Shown here: positions 54,890 through 64,000 of the stretch, in pieces
How the letters are laid out: the number at the start of each line of letters is the position of its first letter
How positions within the stretch are numbered: position 1 is the first letter of the stretch
Source: Platerodrilus igneus
Lineage: Eukaryota; Arthropoda; Insecta; Coleoptera; Lycidae
Direction of reading: 5' to 3'
Assembly (NCBI GenBank): GCA_036346225.1
Contig: JARFIW010001739.1
Span: 12,007,001 to 12,071,000, forward strand
Length of the DNA stretch: 64,000 nt
Made by a program: the position numbers and the translations under genes
Notes under the pieces: model-generated
What the model was told of the DNA's origin: nothing
Databases searched by the model: none
The model's input: only the letters and a program-made list of their open reading frames with translations

Positions 54890-57800
54890 CATTTGATGTC
54901 AAAAATATCTAGTTATTCAATATGATTACCAGATGCTATTCTATGTTACATTAATAATATCTTCGATTACTTTGAGTACATTTTTGAAGGATATAAAGTT
55001 AAAGATTATTCTTAGTCTGAATGCTACATTTTAAAATCACGTAAAATAATCTTGTTTTTCACTTGTAAAGTCGACTGTAGTACTACTGAAGCCTATATTT
55101 AAATTTGAGATTTAAATTATTAAAAGAGCAAATACCTTACAGTAAAGATATGTTGAAATATTGAGTTTAAAGATGTTCGAGTTTTTAAAAGTTAAAACAA
55201 TACTAGTTTCTTTCCATGTAAAGTTTTCTGTAAATATTAATGTTGAAACAATCTAAACCAATTTAATTGAATAGAATTTCTATGCTTAATTCTTTTATTA
55301 TTAAAAATTCAAAGGAAATCCCTTGGTTCTTAATATGCAAAGGATAACTCTGTCTAATGTTAACAAGTACCCTGGATATATATTTTTAGAACTTAAAAGC
55401 AAATGTGTTGTTTATTGGTGAATATTTTTAAGAACACAAACGGTGTTCCTGTTGTGCATTTGTTTGTTCACAGGATATGCAGAGACATCTGTAATGCATT
55501 TGGTAAGTGACATTTTGGTAAGTGCTTTGCAAAGTTGATATGTTTTGTGGCTACATAAGCGGTATAGATTTCAGATTTCCGCATTCCCCTAATACAATTA
55601 CACGCATCTTCGTATGTTGTTGTATTGAAAAATACGGTGGCGCTCTTTATCTATATTTTTGGTCGTTTGTCAACCCATGACCCAAGTTCATGATCCACCC
55701 AGAGCTAACACTCTACTAGCCGTTTATCTTTAATAAGTTTTTCTTTTCCTCAAGCCTTTTTCCATTCAACTATACCTTGGGCTTCTCTCATTAACAAGAA
55801 ATTCTCGACCTTGTGATATCAGGTAAGTTGGGCATTTATGTTCTTACAAAATTTTCACTTTCTATTGGGGAAGATTGGTTAATTAAAGTAACCCGTGGGT
55901 TCTTTAATATCCCCAAATGGAACCAGTGAACTTTAAGGAGGGATTTCCTTAAAATGATGGAACGCAAATATTTTCCGACTATGCTAGGGGTCTATTCCTT
56001 AGGTAGAGCTTATGAGGATTGGTCGTGGTTCTTTTTACAAAACATTATTTGCTTACTATGACTTGATTCGTATCAAAACAGGGGTTTAGGAAGGGCGCCA
56101 CCAAGTCATTAAGTTTAGACAAAGGATTTCCTTAAGGGGGACTTGGAAGTCCTTAGGGAGGAATATCTTATTAACTGCTAACGCAGAAGCTGTAAAGAAA
56201 ATTTAATTAAATTAACAAAATGAGGACACAAGAGGCATTCTCTTGCTACCTCGTATAAAAACCGAAAAGATTAATTATGCACACAATACTATGAACACAG
56301 ATTTTACGCTTCAAATTCTGAAAAGGTTATTAAAGCTTCTTGTTAAATCGGAGTTACCTCTTTATACCATTTGTTCATATACCTGGTTACACTATTTTTG
56401 AACTTACTTGTTCAAAATAAAACAATTAATTAAGAGAAATTAAATGTTCATTTTTTAATTAAAAGTTGTTTTTTCATAAAAATTGTATGTATAAAATTTA
56501 CGTTTAAAAAAGATAATACAAATTTCATCTACCCTGAGGTAGGATTATAAATTCGAAAGAAATATCAAAAACTTTAAGTGTTTTTTTTACTACAAAATTT
56601 AACTCAAATCTATACCAAAAATACCAGATCTGTTATTCGGTTTACACAAATATATGAAAATATCTAAATTGTCTACTAATTCAATGTTCAAAAGCTGTAA
56701 TTAAAATTATGCATAAATGAAACTTTAGTCAGAACTCTATGGATTTGCTTAATTTCATTAATAATAATAGCTGTTATTACACTGCATTTATATTGGCAAT
56801 AAAAAGTAATCAAAGTTTTTTCTAGTTTGTTAAACAGAATAATAGTACTAATAGGTCATTGTAAAGTTATTTTCTGGTGCAGCCTTGTATCAAAGTTGGC
56901 CAAGTGCAGACGTGATGTAAGAATAATACAAATTTCTTACGACGTTTCAACAGGTGTTGTTTGTGTGATGGTACTACATCATGTGTAAACAGATGTTTAT
57001 ACATACGGTTCTTGGGCAAACAATTGACGTCGCCTTCACGTTGTACAGCAAATAATCAGCTGCGTGATCCTTGTACATGACCATATGAGCTTAGAGAGTG
57101 TTTCCTATACGCACCAAAGAGACAATCCAAAATCCATAACAACGGTTATACAAATATGCCAAACTTCCATGTACTACCATATGTAGATCGTTACCAAAAT
57201 AATTATCTTCGTGTAGTTGTCCGCATAGTTACTTGTAACTTCATACTTGCAATTTCAAAAAGACCATTATTATTAATTATCGGACGTTAGATTCAAACCA
57301 TAAAATTTCTATCTATTTTGCAGAACATTTCTTTAAAATTTAAACATAGTTTCATCGCAGAACTTTTCTTTAAATCCAACTACTATAGTAAAGTTGAAGG
57401 ACAGTCATGCTAGACCAATATTTTCTTATCGCTACATTGACGTGATTGAACTATAAACTCGATACTCATAGATGCAAATAAAGCATGAATATCATCTTGA
57501 AACACAACATTTAAACGGCCTAATTTTTATAAAACTAGTTAAAACGGAATCATTCTAACTAATGAATATACGAAGGAGTCTTCCATTGAATATACAAAAC
57601 GATTATTTAAAAGGTATTCATAGGAATTTGCAGAAGAATTTGTAAAAGAAATATTTAAATGAATATTTTATCGTAGCGTATAAAAGGAATATTTAAGTGA
57701 ATATTTTATCGTAGTGTATAAGAGCGCTACAACAAAATTATTTAGTTTGTCTAGTCAATTATTTTTAATTGCTTACCATTATTAAAAATCACTAATGCAA

Positions 57801-58265
57801 TTGTCTATTACACTTGAGTTCTTCTACTACGGCGTAAAGCCACACGCAAATTACTCGCTAGAACTTTCAGGTTCCTCATGTTAACTTCGTGACAAGTGTT
57901 CTAGCTAAAGTGACCGCTGGCACATTGTGCATGACATCGGAAAGCTGTTTGGCCTTGATATATTTATACTAATATTTAACGCCTGATGTTAGCAACCAAA
58001 CTAGCATCTCTGTATTGCGGTTAGACCACATGATTCCAATACAGATATTTATTTAATTGAAGATGTTTACTGGTATAATAGACTAGACAAAAGGTGTATA
58101 CAACTAATAATTTATTGGTGTTCTGCAGTGGTCAAAAAAACTGTTACAATGTTATATGCAGGTCCAATTTGCTATGTGATATTCATGAGGGATTTTTTTA
58201 TAAATTGCAGTAGAATCGCGATTTTAGTGTAAACGCGGAAGATTAGACCGCGTATGTGTGTTATG
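54890..58265. other. AT-rich stretch, no gene recognised
   Basis: Apart from the 38-bp repeat at 57651 nothing was recognised on either strand. Confidence 0.45.
57651..57726. repeat. Two-copy 38-bp tandem repeat
   Basis: Units start at 57651 and 57689 and share GAATATTTTATCGTAG; three base differences. Confidence 0.9.
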
Positions 58266-58269
58266 GAGG

Positions 58270-58335
58270 TATAAAAAGGTCGCACAACGTAATATCTTTA
58301 GTGCCTGTTAGTAAGCAAACAATTTGGTGAGTAAA
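58270..58335 (+). promoter_or_regulatory. TATA promoter with possible first exon
   Basis: tataaaaa at 58270 in a GC-richer patch (gcggaagattagaccgcg upstream); about 30 bases on is ctttagtgcctg, and ttggtgagtaaac at 58325 is a good 5' splice site. This could be the start of a host gene whose other exons lie outside, or an LTR promoter. No coding frame supports it. Confidence 0.3.
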
Positions 58336-59833
58336 CTTCAAGATGCAGTGCGGGACTGTTTGTTGTCTTTAATATTTACCGGTTTGACATAATTTTAAAA
58401 CAGTTAACAGACTTTATATTAAAAGAATGATATCCTTTTCTTAGAATACAGGTCGATCGGCGTAAACAGAAGGGCTGTTTTGAGTTGAGACATTTCCTAC
58501 AGATGTGAAGTGATCGTTGTGTTTACATCCCATTGGATAAGTTTGTTTTTTATAAAACTATTTATTTTCTGGAATCTTTCCGAAGAAGTTGGTACCAACA
58601 ATTAAATGTTAGGGGTTTTGATCGAATCGTCTGTGGTTTGAAAGACTTTATACTGATTAAGAATTTAATTGTAAAATGATAAATAATTACAAAGTTAGGT
58701 GTTCAATTGCAAAACTCAAATGTTTTGTTACATCAAATTCAGAGTTGGATCGTATGTAACATGTAGAACGCCTTATTAAAGGGGTAATTGATGCCTTGAA
58801 ATTTAGGACTATACTAAAGAGGATACAAAGTAACGCTGTAATCTGCTTTTGATTCCCATCAGAAGTTTTATTAATAAAAAGCAGTTAAGTTGTATATTGA
58901 GAAGCGTGAAGTGTTAAAATCGATCCCTGATCTCTGTTATAATTCTGCTTCTGTACTTTCAAAATAAAGCACCAACAATTAAACAGTCGTAAACAATTTG
59001 GTGGTAAAGAAAAGACATTAAAATGATGTACGAGGCGTTAGAGCATATACAAAATACACGCTATATAAAATATATTTATTTTCGCCAAGAGAATAACAAC
59101 CCCTACATTTCAACACCATTTTACTAACTTTGATACTTCATAGCCATGTTCATTATGGGATTAATTTGTAATAAATATCCGACTATTATCGAAATTCGAT
59201 ATCTCTCGTACGACGTGTATGATTGACTAAAATCCAAGAAAGTTTGATTTATACCAGTAACGTACACATTCCTGAACAAACTGATAGTGATTTGTATACG
59301 TAGGAAAAATAAGAAACTAACTTACTCAAGTTGTCTAACAAATTGCAATAGAGCAAAGTGTAATTTTCCAGAGTTTCTTTGTCTTCACAGCGATTTACGA
59401 GCTTAATACAATTAAGTGCACAAAAAACCAAAATGTATGTCTGTTTTCGTTTTAATTCACTCTAGCTGAAACATTTCAGCTGCTTGTTGCGCTTTAACTT
59501 TTAAGTAATTTATTTCAAACTAAAAACGCGATGGCTTGAAGGAGCGCTACACAGTACGACGTTGTCCGCAGATGCTTTGAAACTTTCTCAAAACGTCTCG
59601 TCTTTTGTAAATTGTTTCGCTGCATTTCACTTATTAAATTATAGGAGTAGAAATTAAGCGAAGCTAAAATGTTTTATACGTTCGAAATAATTATTAAATT
59701 AAGAGATATTACTGTGGATATTAACTTAAATGTTTATATAGGTGAATTTTTTTTACATTATGCATATTAATATTTGTGTATGATGCAAGTTATAGGATCC
59801 CCCATCTATTATACACATAAAACTAATATTCTT
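58336..59833. other. AT-rich stretch, no gene recognised
   Basis: No domain, repeat array or RNA gene was seen. Confidence 0.4.
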
Positions 59834-59873
59834 ATTAGGAAATATTAGGAAACATTAGGAAATGTTAGGACAG
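59834..59873. repeat. 10-bp tandem repeat
   Basis: Four units of ttaggaaata type (attaggaaat, attaggaaac, attaggaaat, gttaggacag) at exact 10-bp spacing, just before the LTR-like block. Confidence 0.85.
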
Positions 59874-61669
59874 TGCAATAATGTCATAAAAGACAAATTG
59901 CAACATTTTATTACATTATATTAAGATGATTTCAGTTCCCACGAGTGGAAACGCTACAAAGTAGCACAAGGATAAGTGACACTGCAAAAGTCAGGTCACA
60001 GAAGGTCGTCGGATGTCACGTACCGAGATTACGCAGAATAAGCCTGCAACATTGTAATTATGAATAGCTTTTAAGATAGCAACTATGTATTAGGAAGTGT
60101 AAGCGGACATTACGTCCGCAGGTTCCCACAGAATTGTGAGGGGGAGAAAGTTATATAAGGACCAGGAGCTCCACTCCTAGTCAGTTCATCAAACGTTCAG
60201 CTTTTACCTTGCAGTTCGTAAGATAACTCACTGTACAATTAATTAATGTATTTCGACTTAGACTTATTATTCAAGTTTGTTAAAATTCAATAATTAACTT
60301 CTGTATAAAACCAAATAAATTTGTTAAAGTTCAAAGAAGTCTTTTTAAAAAGGACCGCTCGAAGCCACGAACCTTAACTTGCATTGATTTTGATAAATAA
60401 TGTATGAAATACGTAATATTTGCAAAGTTAATAGCTTTAGTTATGGGTTTTATATGAAATGCAAGTGAGAAATTAAATCACGAAGATTCTTATAGAAGAT
60501 TTTAGAATATTAGGCAGCATTGAGAATTAGGTTTTTGGGTGAATGTTGTGCAGTCGGTCTATAGATTCCACGCCATAGTTTGATGACATCTGTTTGGCAG
60601 TTGTTCAAGACCACATTTTGTTGTTGATGAAATAAGAGCTTATGGCTCAGAAGAAAAAAGTAAATTCCCTTAAAAATTTCAGTTATGCTCGCTAGAGGGT
60701 GAGTATAAACTTTTTACTACTTAGCATGTATGTCAAAATAGATGAGGAAGAATTGAAGCATTCGCATCATAATTTGTGAACAAGTTATATTGATTCTAAT
60801 ACAATAAAATGTTAATGGGAATTGAAAATTAATAATTAAAGGTTAGGCTTCTTCAAAAATAGAGGTTAGTCTATTATTTGTTTATATTTTTGATGATGGA
60901 CTTCAGTTCATTAAATCCAGTGAATGATCTTGTTAACTGATTATTTTTTATTAAAGAACCACGAAATTTATAATCCTGATCAGTAAGGCTTAAAAATAAT
61001 TCTTGTGAAACAAAGCTTTTTGCTTGACGCTTTAGGAAATTTAACACACTCTCATTAGGTTTTTTGAAAAGTACAGTTGTACGTGCTTTAATTTAAATTA
61101 ATATTGTACTATTTTGTTTAAAAGGAAATTTTAATTTACTAGATATATTAAATAATTTGAAGCAAAAAAATTGACACTTGTATATAGATGTTGTTGATTT
61201 ATTTTACTGTACAAAAATTAAGCAAGAGAATATTATATGAGTTAGTGTAATACAAGCTTTATTTACATTGTGCTTGTATATTGCTATTTATTTAGAGGGG
61301 CATAAACAGAGCTGCCATTTGATTAGATTTATGTTCTAAAATTTGCGAACATTTATTTCAAGTTTAGTTAAGTTTTTGTCGGAGTATAGCTTGTAAAACT
61401 AAATAGAAAAATATTCGAGGGACAAAACAATACATGCCTTGGTTAAGGGTTTTCTGCGTTATCCTATAATAGTTTATGTTTTTAAACGCGGTGGCGCCTT
61501 GGTATAAGTTTTTGAGTTACGAAGAGTTGAATTTATATGATATAGACCCACCCCTACAATCTCACGCCACTGCAGGTTAACTGGGAAGATATCCTTTTCC
61601 CTTTACATTCAGCTACAGAAATTGGACAGTGGTTTCCCCCTACACCTCAGGGAATTGAATAGCAGAACG
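59870..61669 (+). mobile_element. LTR/leader-like module M3
   Basis: The block starts near tgttaggacag, has a hairpin GCGGAC-attac-GTCCGC at 60103, a TATA box (60152), an initiator-like tcagttc at 60181 and AATAAA near 60316, and ends at a primer-site array at 61670. The order is that of a plus-strand LTR with a long transcribed leader. A shorter LTR ending near 60390 is also possible. Confidence 0.45.
60152..60187 (+). promoter_or_regulatory. TATA box and initiator of M3
   Basis: tatataa at 60152 is followed 29 bases later by tcagttc, which fits the arthropod initiator TCAGT. The patch is GC-richer than its surroundings (gggggagaaag, ggaccaggagctccactcc). Confidence 0.6.
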
Positions 61670-61808
61670 TGGCGCCCAACTTGGGGCAGAACACTGGCAC
61701 TCAACGCGATAAGCAGAATACTGACGCCCAACTATAGGATCTTAAAGAAAACAGTGGCACACAACGGTTAGACTCGAATTGGTTGTTAGTAGTTCACTAG
61801 CACATAAC
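61670..61808 (+). promoter_or_regulatory. Five tandem primer-site-like motifs
   Basis: Motifs at 61670 (TGGCGCCCAACTTGGGGC), 61695 (TGGCACTCAAC), 61722 (TGACGCCCAAC), 61755 (TGGCACACAAC) and 61798 (TAGCACATAAC), spaced 25, 27, 33 and 43 bases. The first three are each preceded by agaac or agaatac. The first matches the tRNA-Lys-type Gypsy primer site in 16 of 18 bases by eye; the fourth is followed by actcgaatt, which resembles the T-loop complement. Confidence 0.7.
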
Positions 61809-62116
61809 GAAAATTGTTATCCGTAATTGTGAAAAACAAAAGTAAATGACTATTGTTATATATTTAGGCGATTAATTTTCACTAGCATCGATAACGTTGA
61901 AAGTACATTTGGTTGTATGATTAATTTTTAGTCGACTTGATTTAGTTCAGTAAATGTTGGGAAAATATTTTATCAGCGCCCAAAACAATTGAAATTATTA
62001 CTACTTCAAATTTATTTTAAATTTTAGTTTTCGTTACAATACTTCAGTAGTAATTGTTTTCTCATATTTTTAGGAATTACATTTAGGATGGCAGAAAAAT
62101 ATTCTATGGTATGTTT
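61809..62116. other. Unassigned stretch
   Basis: AT-rich; nothing recognised between the primer-site array and the LINE fragment. Confidence 0.4.
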
Positions 62117-62332
62117 AAGCTCAGAATAGAAATCGATGGAGGTACGCATCCAACCAGTCCCAAGATGGATAAATTAATGACTAAACATGATATTTATTAT
62201 AAGCAACTACAAGCATTGGATGGGCAATATTCTCGAATAATGGTAATTGCGTGAAAGCATTTACTGGAAAACTATTATTTCGGCAAATGTCTAAGTGTTG
62301 GGGGATCTTGGCAGCCACAGGTTACTTAACCC
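62117..62332 (+). pseudogene. RTE LINE 3' fragment
   Basis: Matches LINE D from 52838 onward: the last coding residues (QNRNRWRYASNQSQDG-like, with gaatagaaatcgatggagg), the stop and the 3' untranslated block to gcagccacaggttacttaac. It is 5' truncated and ends where the LTR begins. Confidence 0.88.
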
Positions 62333-63949
62333 TGTTACGGCCAATTCAGCACTACGACACCAAGGGACGGATCGGGACCCGTGAGTGGCCTAACTCTAGC
62401 CGGTGAGAGGTAGGTCAGACAAAAGTCGTAGATTGGGATTGCTAAATGCCCTAAGATGACAATTATAATGAGATGTGAATTCGGTAAAACGTCAAAAATT
62501 GGGTGGGCACCACCAGTAATGTCACAATGCCAGATGACAAAAGGAGTAGCTCGTCAGTGGTCGGTAGACTCCTTACAGCTCAATATTTAACATAAAATCC
62601 TCAGAAAATCTCGCAGAGTAGCGAGGTTCAATTCACCCTACTAACATAAACTTCTTACTAAAATAATGCACGTAGACAACTTTACTTAATTCTATTAACA
62701 AATTCCAACGACTGAAATAAATACATGGTTAGTTACATAAACAAATATGGCACATACATATATGAACAAGTAAATGTAAACATTACCACAAGTAATATTG
62801 TCGATAACGTAAATGACATACAATTATTATTACTATAAGGTGTACTGGCCAGTAAAGCAATGTGTAATAAAATTAAGGTGGAGTTGAGTGCACAGGACAC
62901 CCCCACTTGCTCTACTTACACAGTAACTAATAAAATATTTGAAACGTAATGCGTAGGGCGCCGTGTGCATGCAACTCTACGCTACTAACTTAACGGCAAC
63001 AATAACTTTTAATTCAAAATGTAAATGGTGGTCTTAATTCAGCAAATATGTAATCGTAATAATTTTGAATAAATGGAAGTATCAGTACAACTGTCTTAAA
63101 TATTACGTTTAATTGGAAATAATATGGTTTACCTATTTATACTGATTAAATCTGTTTGTTGTTCGCGACAACAGTAAAGTATCAATAAAGCGCACACACT
63201 TTAGGACTCGATGATAAGGGATTAACACAACTTCATGTACGGGTTGTGCTTAATTTAATTGCACAAACGTTCAATATTATAATCGACGTATTTGGGGCTA
63301 TACTGTAAAATCTACGAATACAGTCGCTTACCTTGTAAGGTGGATGGTACCAGTCAACACTGTGAGGGTGTCGAGTTTTCTACTTTCAAACACGTGACAA
63401 TTAATCTATTACTTGATCCCCAACAACTGGGTTATATTACGGGCCTACCGCAACCGTAACGAGATTTCCATTCATCCTCCAGACAGTAACTCCCAAATTC
63501 ATTGGCATTAGTTAATACTTCTAAAACGTAAACAAACGACAAAAGAGGATGCCTCAACCTACAACAGAATGGTTAATCACGTGCACCACGTGACACTTTT
63601 AGCGAAGTTCGACAATCAAAACTCGGCACTTGTACTACAACTTCCACTGAACCACCAAAATAAACGATCGATTAACTATAATATTGTAACTACATATTTC
63701 ATGTAAGAACCGTATAAATCCGCCCAAAGCGATTTTTCCTCACCAACTCAACTTGACAAATTTACAGCATCAACGTGACAGACCTCGGCCCTCTTGATTA
63801 CCTCCAAAAAAAACTGTCGAAATTATGAAGGGATGTGCGGGAAATGCGCTCTATGTTATATTTTAAACTGATGAATTATTTACACAAACTAATTGACTTT
63901 ATATACATATTTCTCTAATATAAGGTAACAAAATAAATGGAACGTTACA
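62333..63949 (-). mobile_element. 3' LTR of a minus-strand element
   Basis: On the minus strand it starts TGTAACGTTCC at 63949 and ends GGCCGTAACA at 62333, 1617 bases. It interrupts the LINE 3' end. On the internal side a purine tract (gagtgggggagg) precedes it, so it is the 3' LTR and the body lies beyond the window. It is related to the LTR at 14864-16575. Confidence 0.75.
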
Positions 63950-63961
63950 CCTCCCCCACTC
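63950..63961 (-). promoter_or_regulatory. Polypurine tract
   Basis: On the minus strand gagtgggggagg ends directly at the LTR start, the primer for plus-strand synthesis. Confidence 0.7.
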
Positions 63962-64000
63962 GAAGACGAAAATCCCATTTTCGACTTAAGAAAACGGAAA
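63962..64000 (-). mobile_element. Internal end of the element, cut by window edge
   Basis: 39 bases of internal sequence; they include gaaaatcccattttc, an inverted repeat of 7 bp. Too short to identify a gene. Confidence 0.5.

Overview
The window is repeat-rich eukaryotic DNA. It is AT-rich, has long gene-free stretches and (TA)n microsatellites, and almost every recognisable coding segment comes from a transposable element. The mix (RTE-type LINEs of the kind annotated in insects as craniofacial-development-protein-2-like, BEL/Pao, Copia, Ty3/Gypsy with a tRNA-Lys-type primer site, a Penelope-like element and tRNA-derived SINEs) points to an arthropod, probably an insect; the species cannot be named from sequence alone. 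No intact host gene, rRNA, tRNA or CRISPR array was found. One possible host exon and one promoter-like site are listed at low confidence.

Layout, left to right. 0-1.4 kb: LINE ends and a 429-bp inverted-repeat element with a 33-codon ORF. 5-9 kb: an LTR/leader module with primer-binding-site-like repeats, a 66-bp-arm palindrome, and an antisense Gypsy gag split by a SINE. 9.5-9.9 kb: a second SINE with a 13-bp target duplication. 11.6-17.7 kb: a minus-strand RTE LINE (LINE A) broken by a 1.7-kb LTR. 20 kb: end of a minus-strand BEL element. 21.4-25.6 kb: two diverged tandem 2.1-kb LTR/leader modules ending in a tRNA-Lys-type primer site. 28-29.6 kb: a plus-strand LINE RT fused to a Gypsy protease fragment. 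29.8-41.9 kb: a nested cluster in which a minus-strand BEL element (BEL-B) contains a plus-strand internally deleted Copia, a nearly complete plus-strand BEL element (BEL-A, 34167-40586, 5-bp target duplication) and, at its 5' side, a Penelope-like fragment. 42.7-54.9 kb: a plus-strand LINE (LINE C) split by a 5.9-kb Gypsy element with matching LTRs and joined in frame to a second LINE (LINE D). LINE D carries the same compound 3' tail as LINE A and a 934-bp insert with a 12-bp target duplication. 58-62 kb: promoter-like and LTR-like DNA ending in five tandem primer-site-like motifs. 62.1-64 kb: a LINE 3' end interrupted by the 3' LTR of a minus-strand element running off the window.

The elements do not form a pathway; they form an insertion history. 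BEL-B is older than Copia, BEL-A and the Penelope-like insert. LINE C is older than its Gypsy insert. LINE A is older than its LTR. BEL-A is the least decayed large element, with one stop and two frameshifts in gag-pol.
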